The notes under the pieces are model-generated. The model made no database searches and was not told the origin of the DNA. It saw only the letters and a program-made list of their open reading frames with translations. Below are positions 10,945-23,633 of a stretch of 64,000 nucleotides of DNA, in pieces. The DNA is from Eremomyces bilateralis CBS 781.70 (Eukaryota > Ascomycota > Dothideomycetes > Eremomycetales > Eremomycetaceae), in the NCBI RefSeq assembly GCF_010015585.1, contig NW_022985067.1, positions 1,624,940-1,688,939 of the forward strand. Reading direction: 5' to 3'. Each line of letters opens with the position of its first letter. Position 1 is the first letter of the stretch. A program made the position numbers and the translations under genes.

Positions 10945-12941
10945 GTTGGCAGTCTCAGTCCATTCAGTAATAGTATATCATGCGGAGGAGTTGCAATTGA
11001 GATGAGAGGATGGGGTAGAGTGGGGCGGAGATGATGAGCAGCTCGATCGTGGAGGTGGTCTGTGAACGAAGTTGGCGGGTGGAAATGGTGAATGAGAGGT
11101 GGGGTGTCGAGGTGAGAATTTAAATACAATGAGCGGAGAAGACTCGAGTGTATTGAGAGTGGATTCAATTCTGACTGGCAGTGATTAACACAAATCACTA
11201 TTGAGTACCTTCTAACACAAGGCATCTAAAACTGCCCAATTGTATCTGGAGTGAAAAGTGATCCCTCCAACAATATTCAATTTCACTTTCACTGTTTTAC
11301 ATGACGAAGAGAACCAGAATATTGCTCCGCGGCCACTCGAACTATGCCTTGAGAGATTGAGTTTAGAAAAAGTGAAGGACAGTGGGAAGATTTCAGAACC
11401 AGATCACCATTGTCGAAATGTAAATTGAGTCGTGACGTGATATATCGGAAAATCCCAAATATTACTCAGCAAGATGCTCGCGACGCCTGCTCACAGTCTC
11501 GGAAGCAAACATCCCCTTTATGATTCTTTCAATTATCCCATTCTAGGCTCACTGAGCATAGAGATTCTACGCAGTTTGCAGTGAAGAGAGAAGTGGCGCA
11601 ACATTCAAATGTATGATAGACATGACTTTGTCAGTCAGAACTCAGACGGAATCTGACCCATCCTCATGCAACACCCAAGTAACATTGATTCATAGAACAA
11701 GTGATAGTAGGAACAGGAAGAAAGCCCTTAAGAATCTCTACAGCCTCAACCCGAATTTTCACTCCTCGGAATGGCCGTATATGATAGAGTTATGTCGGAA
11801 TGTTCTAGTTCGCAAGATGTGACGTTGAATGATTTCTGTTGATCAGTTGATCACGTGCTCAGTCATGAATCTACCTGTTTCCAATGCAGCCTTACAGCGG
11901 AGATGTACTCTGCATAGATCACACTATCCATTTGAATAGCACAGAGATGATCGATGGCCTTTTCGATACGAGATAAATAGATTGAGTTTGATGGGCGGTT
12001 TGAATTGGGACTAATTATAGTAGTGAACCCTGAATTTCCCTTCCTAAAGTCTCCGACAGAGAGCGAAGATCGGCCGAGTGACTGCGCCAACAGGTGCGGC
12101 CCGTTGTGGGGGGTTGTGGGGCGTACGCTTGTTCAACGTCTGTCTACTTTATCTTCGGTTTAATTTCTGCACCAATTCATGTATCTTAGTCTATGAGTTC
12201 TCGATCCTTCAATATATACAGCGCAGCAATACGAACAGAATCAGAGTTAGTAGACGAGCTTTGGCAATCAACCATAGAACAATTATTCGAGGTGTTGAAC
12301 CCCATCATAATCAGTCTGAGTTCTTTCATTTGCTTCTTCTGAAGAATTGGTCAAAGTCAATACCTATGGGATTTTTCGCTTCCCGATCCTCCTTCAATGT
12401 CCACCTATATGCCTGGAGGGTGGAAGAAAGCCTCGCCAATGCTTCGATATTGCACATGTATGCAAGCTCCCTCCCACAATAACCATGTTCCAAGTCCTCC
12501 GGTCATTGAACCCAGTCCTTTTCTGCACGACCGTTTGGGCCAGCATTTACCCCAGCGACCTCCCTAACAAGACAGGGCCAAAGTCCAATATCAAAATGCA
12601 GGCCCATGTGCAACCATTCTCTGAATACGAGGTCGCACAATTGCAGTGCGATTTCTCCGAAATGTCGCACCGATTAACACGAGCCAATAATGCAGCTTGA
12701 CTACCTCAGCCCCAGATATCCCCCCGATTGCCCTGGTTGCTGGCTGCCAGTCCTTCTCCCCCATTTGGGCCCTGGCCATGCAGATCTCAAGTCTGCCCAT
12801 CCACTTCTGCATGCGCCGATTCTCTGCATCGCATATATGGCAAAATCGCCTCGTGCTGTCCTCCATCGGGTTTGCAGTTTGCCGCTGTTGATCGTATCTT
12901 GGAACCCTTTTCGAGAAGACTGGATATTATAAACCGCAAAG
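10945..12941. other. Intergenic, about 2 kb
   Basis: Divergent upstream region between the AT-hook gene (-) and the permease (+). Only short unconvincing frames were found. A G-rich run (GTTGTGGGGGGTTGTGGGGCG) occurs near 12103-12123. No transposon ends or tRNA recognised. Confidence 0.55.
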
Positions 12942-14900
12942 ATGGCACGCCAGACAGTGCTAAGGTACGTCTCAGAACCATTTGGAAACCCTACACACCA
13001 AAATGGGTAGCATGTTGTCCACCAGCAATTCGCTAAGATGTACCGTCCTCAGTGCGAACCTCAAGGAGAGGCACGTCAACATGATGGCCTTTACCGCATG
13101 TGTAGGATTCGGGTTGTTCCTGCAGTCCGGTATCGTCATCAATATGGCCGGACCTGGTGTTGCTGTCATTGCTTTCGCATTGGCGTGCACAATCATGTGG
13201 GCCATTGTTGGTTGTGTCGGAGAGATGACGGCGTTGTTCCCCATTCCGGGTCCACTATTCGAGTTCCCTGGACGGTTCTTGGATGAATCGGTAGGATATG
13301 CTACGGGATGGCTGTCCTGGTATGAATACGTTCAAACAATTAGTAGAAGAAGTCGCCGACTGACATGAAAAGGTTCGCGCTTACGGTCACAATGGCGGCT
13401 CAGATCATGACCATTTCCCGGCTGTTCAAGTTCAATTTCGACCCCGAGTATCTTCGCGACGTGGGATACCCGGACGAAACGCTCTCCTGGAACACTGGCG
13501 GTGTATCACCAGCTGCCTGGGTGTTCATCTTCCTCATCATCATCTTCGCGGTGAACATTCTGCCGGTCCGGATATACGGCGAAGTCGAATACTTCTTCGG
13601 CACCTGCAAAATGCTGTTTATTTCCGGGATCATCATCTTCAATGTCATCGTATCGGCGGCGCAGCTCGTCCCCCATAGCTCGAACTTCTGGACGTGGAAC
13701 AACCCGTGGGGATTCTCGACCGATGCATTCGTCCTCAAGGTTGACAGCGAGCTGAAACCGACCAACGCGCTGACAGGCGATGTTGGCCGGCTGGTAGGCT
13801 TATGGACAGGTATGACGACTGTCATGTTCAGCCTTCTCGGCTTCGAAACCATTGCGATGACGGGGCCTGAGAACAAAGACCTTGAGAAGTGGGAGACTAT
13901 CAAAATGTCCAGCAAGAAGCTCGTCATGCGGGTCAGCCTTCTATACTGTCTAGCATGCTTCACAGGGGGCCTCAATGTCCCCTACGATGACCCCTACCTC
14001 ATCGAAGCACGATGGGGATCGATCCAGGGTGGCCAGAACAGCTTGTTTGTCATTTCCGCTGTTCGTAACCGCATTCGAGGTCTCCCTCAGTTCCTCAATG
14101 GTTTCTTCATTTTCAGCTGCACCAGCGCTGCGATCAGTTTAGTATACAATTCGTCCCGTCTGCTTCATGCCTTGGCCAGCATCCCTGAAGCCTGGCCTCT
14201 CTGGGCCCAGAGCTGGCGCCGTCGTCTCGAGCGGACGACCAGCCAGGGCGTGCCACTCGCGACGGTGACGGTGAGCTGGTCCATCGGCTTCCTCGCCTTC
14301 CTTTCGGTGCAGCCCAATTCATCCCTAGCAAGTCACCCCAAAGTCACCCCACATGTTTGCGCTTGGCTAACAAAGATTCAGGCCCTCGGCCGCATGGCTA
14401 CTAATGCCACCGTCTCGGTCCTCGTCGTCTACTCAGTCATCTGCTTCTCCTACATTCGTTTTTTTCACCGCCTCAAGCGCGCGGCCGAGGACCCTTCCCT
14501 CGAAAACCGCAGCGCCTTCAACCGCGAGGACCCACAATACCCCTACCGCACATCTGGCCAGCTCTTCCGCGCAGTATACGGCTTTGTGTTCTGCATCTTG
14601 CTGATCCTCCTGAACGGATGGCAGGCGTTCTTGTCACCATTTGCAGTAGAGGACTTTATCGTCAGCTATGTCGGACCGGTGGCGTTCCTGATCCTCATTC
14701 TGTTCTACCACATCAAGAGCGATGGGTGGAATCCGGCCAACTGGAGGTGGAGTGCAAGCATGCAGATCCAAAGACCGCCGCCGAAAGTGGTGGTCAGTGG
14801 AAGAAGGAGGGGGAAGTTGGTATTTCCCGACCAAAAAGAATTATTCACTTCGGACAATGGGAAATCCCTGCTGGAGTGGATTTGGGTGTGGTTGAAGTAA
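12942..14900 (+). CDS. Amino-acid permease (APC/YAT family)
   Basis: Four exons: 12942-12964, 13053-13319, 13373-14327, 14382-14900, giving 587 residues. It is a plasma-membrane amino-acid transporter of the fungal APC superfamily. Diagnostic segments are RHVNMMAFTACVGFGLFLQSG, where TM1 begins; GEMTALFPIPGPLFEFPGRF; the joined SWFALTVTMAAQI across intron 2; and NVPYDDPYL. About twelve hydrophobic segments are visible. Intron 3 (14328-14381) has no stop and is a multiple of three, so it could be read through. I treat it as an intron because it begins GCAAGT, has a GCTAAC branch point and ends CAG, and its removal gives FLSVQPNSSLALGRMATNATVSV, as in relatives. The N-terminus is unusually short (about 8 residues before the conserved core), so an undetected upstream exon is possible. 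Acceptor 13038 is an alternative to 13053. Substrate not predictable. Confidence 0.88.
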
Positions 14901-15125
14901 ACATTGGTCGATTTGAGCGTTCTGTTATAGTTTCAGCGTCATTTTTGAATCGGATAAAGCGTCCTTTGGTTGATTGGCTACGAGTGGCACGATGCAGTGT
15001 ATATGTGGCGCAAGTTCAAAGCATAATGTCTATCCAATTTGCAAGCCTCCTAAATCCATGTGTCCTGGTATCTCCCGAAGTTTCAATAAAGCTGCTGTAT
15101 ATAGTACCTTTCCCGACCAACACAA

Positions 15126-18100
15126 TCACTTCCAATCCCCTGGCAGCTCTTGCACACTTGTCGAGTCCAACTCAATCACCCTCCTACTCCCCAGAGTCCC
15201 CCTCCTATTCATCCCGGGGCTCGACGATCCTGGTAGCGCACCAGACATCGTGAATTCCAGGCCCTCGTCAATCTTGCCCATGAGCTCCGCAGCGCCATCG
15301 TCGATACTCGGCAAACTGGGTTTGGACAAATCGAACGGCTCGTGCCCGATATCGCGGTGCTCGGCCACGACACGATCGTACTCGGACCGCAGGTCTCGAT
15401 CCGTAACAGTCTCTTGCTCCGACCGCAGCGATACGGTCCGCAGCATCAGCTTTGTGTCTTTCGTCCAATAAATCTGCACGGTAGTGTCAGAGGGCATTGC
15501 TAAGCCGACATGGCCGACCTTCAGTGCTACGCTCGGTATTTTGGCGGTGGCTTTCTTGATGCGCCGTGGGCTGAGAGTACCATTGGCCTTGTAGTCGAAG
15601 AGATGAAGGTCGGTGAGTGAAGTCAAGGCGGCATAGCGGATGCAGGACGGTGACTGCGCGGCGCAGAGGGTACGGGGAGAGAGATCGTCGGGATGGAGGT
15701 GGTCATACCCGGGTATGGGGATGATGAGGGGGTAAGTCTTGCCGAGGAAGGCGGTGAGGAAAGCGGACCGGTGGAGAGAGTCGTAGAATATAGAGGTCAG
15801 GTCTCCATCGTTGGTTGTCCACTGCATGGAATGTTAGAGGTGGGCTGGTATGGATGGATGCCCTAGATGAGCCTTACCGGGGGTAGTTTGAATGAGCGGT
15901 TGTAGTCAGTTTTGACACCCCAGAGTCCATCTGAGTTGGCCTCCCAGACATCTAGATAAACGCAGTGATCCGCAAGATGAGTGGCCACGATCAACATATT
16001 GTTGTTCTTTGTGAAACTCAATTTGCGTTCCAAGATTGCATTCTGTCGTGCAGTCTCCTGTGTCACCTCTCTCCAACTAAGAGCTTTCTTGGATGGTGAA
16101 AGCACCTGATTCTTCTTTGGATGGTGCGATCCATGCAACGGAGAAGCCTGCTCTCGGTCATGTAAGATGACTCTTCGAACACGGCGTGACTGGACCTGGA
16201 AGATATGGATATCATCGTTTAAGGTCATGGCTATATAGTTGTCGTCCCTTGAGACTGATATGCAGATTTCCGGGATCGGTCGGTGAGACAGTTCGATGTC
16301 GAGATCCGATTCAATCTCACTGCTCCCATCAGTGACCGTGATAATCTTGCGACGCTACAGAGGTCGTCAGCAGGTACTTTTATTGGATACAAACCTTGGC
16401 TTACATGTCCATCTGAAGCAATTATAGCTGATCGGTGGTTTCCAGCGGCTGCGTATTGCACATTGGGGATGTTATACCATGCCGATTTTAGAGCATGTGA
16501 AGAAGTCCCGATATCCAATTTCGCGATTCCGCTATTCGGCGCTCCCCATACAAGCACTGAATCACCCATAATCGAAAATGTGAAAGATGTAGGTGCCCCT
16601 GATGTTGGCTTCGTTGGCTTCGTTGGCTTCGCCTTCATGGACGCAGTCCTTCTTCCAAGCATGATACGAGGTTTCGGGTCTTTTCTGGAGACTGAAGAGA
16701 TGGAGGGTGGAGCAGTGGATGGCAACGACTCGGTCCGCGGCCGTGCAGCAGGCTCGGCTGCCAAGGAGGCGAAAGATGGTTTGCGAAGACTCGGCGCTGG
16801 CTGTGAAGTCGGCAATGACTGTGAGCTAAAGGCGGGCTGTAAGCCATAATGAGGGTTTGGGGATAGTGGAGATACGAGTCGATCAAGACTTGGGATATCT
16901 TTCTGATCTCGAATTGGAGGATCTCGGATCGGGGTATCTCGGATTGGAGTGTCCAGAGTGGGAGACACCACCGAAGAGAGCGGGGTTGCTGGAGGGTCTA
17001 CAGGGTCAGGACGAGTCGAGGAATGACTGGTATTGTAACTCAGTGACCCTGTCCTTGAAGACGTTTCAATGGAGTTCGATGGCTTCGAGAACCGACTCGA
17101 AGATTCATCCGTAACGCTCCACCCTCCTAACAAAGAGCTCATCAGATTCTCGATTGGTTCAATGAGACGTGCACTTTGCGCGGTTTGTCCTCCGGGACAC
17201 CTAGGGCATTGCGTCTCCAAGATTATGAAATTTGAGATTTGCAAAAGTTCCTATCGCCGTCAGCGCCATGGAGTCACATTTCCTAAGGAAGGTGTGCCCT
17301 AGTTTACCTCGTATGCGGAAGAGCCAGTATCTCGCAGGTGCCTGGCGAGTAGCTTATGAGGAATAGGATGAAGTGCAGGACAGCTCAAGACATATATAGG
17401 CCCCATGTTCTCATCGATATCCAACCGTTCTTGAACAGACGCAGCACCCAACACCCAACACTTTGCAGACCTCTTGATATCGTAGTAGAGAGTCTCCATC
17501 TCTCCATTGCAAGCCCATAGTTGATTGGCTCTGCTCTTCAACCATTCAATTAGATGTTGCACCGATTGTTCGAATTCGCTCTGCATTTCCGTCATGTAGT
17601 CCTGCAGTTCAGGAATACGGTACTTGGTGTCCTCTCGATCTTTCCAATCAATTATATTTGCAAAAATTGCTTGGAGGACACTGAGCACATTTGAACTCAT
17701 TTCTTGGGGCTGCATGATCGCTCGAATTAGTGCCCGCTTTCGGTCCTCGATTGCCCATGTTGACTGGAGGGCCCGGCCATCTGGCGGTGCCTCAGTCGAT
17801 GGACTGGATGGAGTTTGGTTGTTGTCCAGATAGGTCTTGATCAGCGTGGACTCTCCTGTCCATACTGAATCAAAGAGGATCCAGAACGACTCAAGGTTCG
17901 CAAGGGGATACTTGCTCAGCCGAGCCAACGCTGAAGGCACAAATTTGTCGGGATGAAGATTGAAATAGTGCTGTCACTGCATCAGTAGATGATATATGAA
18001 CCATTCGGATGGGCTATACATTTCCTAGAGCATGTGACATGGCCACGGTTGGATGTGGCTCGAACGGTGGGGACGGGTGCGATTCGGATCGAATTTGCGA

Positions 18101-18634
18101 TATTGCCGCCGGAAGTAGTTCTAATACGAGGAACTTCTCGTCCTCCGGAAGACTAGTGTGTTGCCATGCAGCAACAATGCTCCGCTTCAAACCACCTCTT
18201 TGATCTGGAGAAAGTGCATCGTTCCTCAACAGTAATATTCGAACCCCAGCAAGTAGGGTGAAGGCAACGTGATACCGAAACCTCGCCGTCTCAAAGTCTA
18301 CTGTTGACTGCGCAGGAAATAGCTTGGACTTGATTTGAATAAGATACAACATGCACGAGATGATGTTTTCCGACGAAAGGGTGGACGTCAGTGGGGATGT
18401 GGCGGCGTCGATGCCGGGTCCTGGGCCATTGGGATACGTCCTTTGAAGGTCGAAGAGGATCCGGATCCACGAGACGACTCGGGTAACGCTGCTGATATGG
18501 TCGAGCACATTGGCCTGCAGTTGCAGCAGCGACAGATCTCCCACGTGCTGGCCGACGATTTCCTGGACGATGTTGGCGATATCCGGACGGCCTTTAACCA
18601 CATCCCACGCAACCGCAAGGAGGGGATAGGACAT
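15126..18634 (-). CDS. Large hypothetical protein, possible C-terminal beta-propeller
   Basis: Five minus-strand exons: 18634-18020, 17970-17308, 17250-16405, 16354-15878, 15821-15126, giving 1098 residues. All junctions keep phase 0 with GT/AG ends. I do not recognise the family. Residues 1-425 are helical and leucine-rich (AVAWDVVKGRPDIANIVQEI near the start). About 445-620 are Ser/Pro/Thr-rich and disordered, with small repeats (TPIRD TPIRD PPIRD; KPTKPTKPT). From about 640 to the end, repeated short beta-strand-like blocks occur (VLVWGAPNSGIAKLDI, ICISVSRDDNYIAMTL, LSFTKNNNMLIVATH), resembling a WD40-type propeller. A CPRCPG motif is near 440. The start could lie further upstream, since an in-frame stop precedes 18634 by only a short distance. 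It ends 225 bp from the convergent permease. Function unknown. Confidence 0.75.
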
Positions 18635-21590
18635 GGGGGAAGATCCGGAGGACGTTCAATGGAAAGGACGGCGGACTGGATTTGAGACGGGCGGGGCGCG
18701 CAACGGGCCTCATATCATCGTATCGATCTCGCGAGTGGCGGGTGCCTTACAGGACGACGGAGCAAGATGGCTACGATCGACGACAATAGAAACCACCAAG
18801 GCTGAAGATTCGTATGTGGCAATTGGGCCCATTCAGGCACTGCCCCATGCTGCATGGGTATCACGAAGTGCTCGCCTGCTCGGTCGTGCAAGCCATGTCC
18901 CGGCCATGTCCATGATATTAAAAGAGCTCCAATCACCGGCCGGGGATGTAGTATGCAACCAAGGAATCTAGGGTCCTTCATTGGGATCTTGCATCTTTCG
19001 TAAATGTCGGGTTCCACTCCGAATATCTGTCGGCGCTATTGACGGATGCTGCTAATATCAGCGTCTGAGATGGTCTGAAGTCGATGATGTTGACTCTGCA
19101 GTCTCGTATTCACGATGAAGTGACGTTGTTCAATCACCGACTGCCCTGCGTCCTTCATTTTTCAATTAACTAGCCGAATGTCTGCCAGTATCTCAGTTTC
19201 GGCCTAGGATGGTCCGCATCACATTCATCTGACCGGTGACAAGATTGGAAATGGCCTCGAATAATCTCTACCTGCTTCTCGGACCGCTGCTGGAATCCGC
19301 TGGCGCTTGGTGCCCCAAATACGAATGCAGCGCTCCCGGAGGATGTTCCACACCACCTCTTCGATCACTCCGAAGCTCGGCGCATTGGTTTTATCCCTCA
19401 AATTATTGGCATCCATCCACGTGAAAGAGAGTAGATTCAATCATCGACACTCCCGCGTGTGTGATAGTACTAGTATGATGGTGAAAATTGTTTAGAGTCG
19501 TCGAAAACTCGAGGTGGATTCCATCGAAATCGGTTGGGCCCGTCCCGTATCTTGGTCCATGGTATTCTCTAGTTGGTTTACTCTCACGGTTTATCAAAAT
19601 TCAAATTATTAGTAGTTAACGAACTGAATATGGCTAGTTACCACCCATCCTCGTCTCCACTGGCCTTATTTACAGTGTAGTCTGTACATTGTACTTACGG
19701 AATACAGAATCACGGATTCCGGCTCGATATTTTAGCAACATTCTAGATTGCCAAAACATTAAACTTTGGTTCTAATCCGGTAACACAGCCTGAACCTACG
19801 GGTGCTCACCATATTACAGGTTTCACCGATGAAAGCCATCAAGCGAGATAGTACTACAGTCACGATAGGAGCAGCTGTACCATTTCTCAAGTATGTCTTA
19901 ACACTTTCGGAATGGTAGCCTCGATGGGAACTAACAAAATACCAACCCAAATATTGCGACCCTCAAGCAGAAGCCAGAGAGCTTGATTCCTGCCATCACA
20001 CAAGCTATGATCCTCTATTGCTGCCGTTTCCTTTAGGAATTGAAGGAATCCAAGGCCAGGACAACATATAGGAATGGCAAGTATAAACACCGAACAGCGC
20101 AAAGTGGGCGTCCAGAGAAAGGAGCCAAGTTCTCAGCTCTTCCGATTCGGATTTTCCATCGACCGGAAATCCATGAGAATGAGAGATGAGGGAGCAGATT
20201 ATCCACCATGACATCCTTCCTGAAGTCGGCAGACCCGTCGTATGCACACTGTCTCTCGAGTGAGGATATTAAGGCCCGACTTAATGCCTCGCATTCTCTG
20301 ATGCATCTCTATACTTCCGAAGGTCCATTCGACATGGAGACTTTACCTCCTGGGTGATTCTTCGACCCCACATTTCCGCCTTATTGTTCACCCCTTTCTC
20401 CATAGCTGGGTGTTGGAACGTGGTAGCGGACCATCCGAGATTTTGAAAACCATCACGGAAGGCTTGGAACCATTGTCCGGAATATCAAAGTCGAGGATTA
20501 CAGTCAACCTTCGCTATAACGATTGAATCCGTACAGGCGAATCCAATCGTTATAACGCGGATATCGCTAAAATGAATTTTCTTGGCAGCATTGATTGAGA
20601 ATCCGTGCAGGGAATCTTATCGCTATAACGCGAATATCGCTGTAGCGGTAATCGTTATAGCGGTGGTTGACTATATCTAAACACGTCTTGCTACTTTCAC
20701 TATCAACTGCCATACTCGCCTGGCGTCCACGTCTGTTTCGGCAAGACCGAGTGTTTGTATCGTGAATGTCCTGATCAGCTTCGTGTCTCCCTGGGCATTA
20801 TCCGACGCAAAGGAGTCGAGAACAATTGGTCAAGTGACTATGAGAACCCGGATCTGGGATGAAATCAACACAGGCATCCGCATAGGTAGCGATGGCGGTG
20901 ATCGTCCCATTGAAACGGAGCCAGAATACATGAGAGTATTGACCGGCATTTCTATGTCCGCCTATATTATCAACGACCAGAACACCGCCATCTTGACTCT
21001 TGAGAGTCGGGAGTGGGATAGGCACACTCGGAGCTGGTTCCTGTTTGACCTTGCCCAACTGGAGATCATACTGGCTTAATATCACCCACATATCCTAACC
21101 CAAGGGACACCTCGATTCTGTGAGGACCAAAGCACCCATATAGTAGAATTCAATTCAGATCCTATGGTGCTGGAGTGCAGCTCACTGCCGTCTGCTCAGG
21201 TGTTCGCTCACCATTTCGTTTGGCGCCTCCGGATCTGATACCTCGTGGGGTAGGTGCCCGGAGTTGGTGGTCCGGCTGGAGCTTGCCGGGATGTTTATAG
21301 GTTGATTTCGTCTGAATATGAATATATTCATCGATATGCACGCAATTACCTAGTGATTTCTTGGGGATATTGGAACAAGAGTTGAATTCTGAAGTCCGAG
21401 GATGAGCGTGTGACTAGCTAATAATATGGGGATACGTTCGGCCAGACTGCCGTAAAAATCGGACCCTCAATTGGGGCGAACTGGAGGCGATGACATCAGC
21501 CAGGATGCTCCTCCAGAATATATGCACCTCCGTCCTCCTTGTCTGAGCGTCCATATCCCATGAAAAACTACCTTCGAACAGTGCGCCAAG
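18635..21590. other. Sparse intergenic region, about 3 kb, with one MITE
   Basis: I could not assemble a gene here. Open frames are short, mutually overlapping and without recognisable motifs; the longest is about 105 codons at 20762-21079. The one clear structure is the inverted-repeat element at 20499-20675. Confidence 0.55.
20499..20675. mobile_element. Non-autonomous pogo/Fot1-like MITE
   Basis: Element of 173 bp (20501-20673) flanked by TA on both sides (20499-20500 and 20674-20675), the target duplication of Tc1/mariner-type elements. The terminal inverted repeats match at 21 of 23 positions: left AGTCAACC-TT-CGCTATAACGATT (from 20502), right complement AGTCAACC-AC-CGCTATAACGATT (ending 20672). 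TIRs starting AGTCAACC and containing TATAACGA are what I know from fungal pogo/Fot1 elements. The interior is two diverged direct copies of a block of about 48 bp (20521-20568 and 20592-20641), each ending in ATCG-T/C-TATAACGCG-G/A-ATATCGCT. There is no coding capacity, so movement would need a transposase from elsewhere. Confidence 0.85.
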
Positions 21591-22363
21591 ATGGTTTTGG
21601 GTCTTCTGGTAGTATCCTCTATCCCTGTCGTGACGGGTGTCGCAGAGGCGGTTAGCGAGCAGAAAAAGCAGAACGCTGCGATGGGCGATGAGCGATACAT
21701 GACGAAATTCAACTTGGACATCTTCTGCGAAGCAAATCACCCGAAGGCGAAAGAAGTTCACGGGACGACTGTGGTGATGAAAGATAACAAGGTGCGGATA
21801 TTCCTCAGCGCTTTCTCTGATTTCGCTGATCCGATCCCCTCAAGGTCCTCATCTGGCCCAAAGATGCTGAGACAGGCAAACCACGGCAAGGCGAATCCGA
21901 CGCGCCACCACCGCATCAATTTACAGGATTCTATATTCAGTATCCCGACGATGACCGCCAACCGACACGAGGGCTTGTCAGCACCATCTCCGTCGACCCT
22001 CCGATGCTCAACTGGCTCTACGCCGATTCCACCACGGGTGCGCTTGGCTTCGGTAACCGCAGTCAATCCATCGAGCACACCGTCGGGCCGTGGGATTGGA
22101 CCGAAGATCAAGAGGGCATGACAATTGGCGGAGAAGAGGCGTTCGTTGCAGTTGAAGAACAGCCCGGAGTTTGGGCCGTCTATTACGACAAGGATGGCGA
22201 TCATCTGGCAGGAATCCCCGCCGTTAAGAATAAAACCATCCTGGAGATTAGCCTGGAGAGGAATATTCTGGCCGAAGAACGGCAGGGCCTGGATAAGCCA
22301 AACAATCCGACCAATAACACAGTTAAATCGGAAGGCAACATGGGGACACGGTGGGATAAGTGA
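21591..22363 (+). CDS. Conserved filamentous-fungal hypothetical protein
   Basis: Two exons: 21591-21791 and 21845-22363 (intron GTGCGG...CTCAAG, phase 0), 239 residues. The N-terminus MVLGLLVVSSIPVVTGVAEAVSEQKKQN is a hallmark of an uncharacterised family common in ascomycetes. The joined exon reads VLIWPKDAETGKPR, then FYIQYPDDDRQPTRGLVSTI, and later GPWDWTEDQEGMTIGGEEAF and WAVYYDKDGDHL. The hydrophobic first 20 residues may be a membrane-associated helix rather than a cleaved signal. The C-terminus is rich in Asn/Lys/Glu and looks disordered. No enzyme motif seen. Function unknown. Confidence 0.85.
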
Positions 22364-23633
22364 ACAATACTGCTCTGCCCTTGGCTCTCGTGGTCCTTCT
22401 CGGCCACCTCATCGAAAGATGCGACCTACGAAAAGCAGCACTGCAGCCCTTCTATTGGAACAACGGAGTTTCACCCTGCTCTGGAGATATCCTGGATGAG
22501 CCCTTCGACCCTGCTCATACGGTAGTTTAGAATGTCCAACTCGTAGGTAGGTTCGAAATCTCGAACCAGTATACATGGATGGCGCCAGATGCGATCGACA
22601 AGCATTCTTTTCACCGGCCATCATGGCCTGATCGGAATAGCGGTATTCGTCCTCTCTAGAGCAGAGCAGCCGATATATTCCAGCTTGGATTTCCGTCAGC
22701 GGAAGCCGAGGATGGAAGCTGTGAAGGCCCCGCTGACTGTTATGAGAGTAAGTTCCACAGAGTCAAGTTGAGCGACAGGAACGAATCGAGACAAGCTTGT
22801 TGCATACATAAGTCCTTCGCTTGGAATTTTTGCTACTTCGCGAGATAAAACCAGAACAAGTAAATTTTACGGAGCACAGGATATCACTGATGTCGAAAAC
22901 CACCCATTCAACGTTTCGGAAGTACTGGCAGCCAAAAGCATTGATCCTTAGATATCCTCAACGTAATAACTGCTGCATTGTCATTTGTCTCGCTCAGTAG
23001 ACGCACTGTTGCACATGCTGCTCTTTGTCACCTCCTTCAACGGGCTTCAACCGGACATCTGTCCGGCCACCGGATGAGATAGCTTGCCGAGACCATGACC
23101 TTCTCCATCCATCTGGGGTGCCTCTAGACCTTCCGCACCCTTTCTAGCGTATGGTCCCCCACCAATCATCACCCACCCCCTCTAGAACTCTCCCCCCTAT
23201 TAATGCAATTCTAGGAATCTTTTCGACGGCGTCAAGGGTTTTCCTTGGACACTCCGACTTGGCGTCGGTCACTTCCATGTATGGAAAGCACCATTTCATT
23301 GTTCGATGAGCGCCAGGTCCAATTGACGTGATGAGTCGATCCACTCTGGAATGCCCGAAATCGAACTTTACCACGAGGAGCAGCTCGGGGGTTTTCATTC
23401 GGCGGGCCGACGCGAGTCTAATTCTCGGACCGTGAACAATGGGAAGGCGGGTTATTTGGTGGCGCTGCATATGGCATCCAATGCGAGCCCTAGCAACTAT
23501 ACGGCGTACAACAGGGTCGGAGGTATATAAAGTCCCGTTCATAGATTAATTGATTTCGAATTATGCCTTCAGCCGCTAGAACCTGTTTTTCTGTCGTTTC
23601 TGTCGTTTATTCATTCCCTTAATATTCCTAATC
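22364..23633. other. Intergenic, about 1.3 kb
   Basis: No gene recognised. A perfect inverted repeat GGTTCGA-AATC-TCGAACC lies at about 22553-22570. The last 110 bases hold a TATA box for the next gene. Confidence 0.55.
23524..23532 (+). promoter_or_regulatory. TATA box of the NLP gene
   Basis: TATATAAAG lies 102 bases upstream of the ATG at 23634, followed by a pyrimidine-rich leader (TTTTTCTGTCGTTTCTGTCG). It is one of the best TATA matches in the window, consistent with an inducible gene. Confidence 0.55.

Noticed and set aside
20762-21079. 105-codon + strand frame just right of the MITE, considered as a transposase fragment
   Set aside because: No DDE motif, helix-turn-helix or other transposase feature. 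It lies outside the TIRs.
22530-22575. tRNA-like B box (GGTTCGAAATC)
   Set aside because: It is part of a simple inverted repeat GGTTCGA-AATC-TCGAACC. There is no A box, no cloverleaf arms and no acceptor stem around it.
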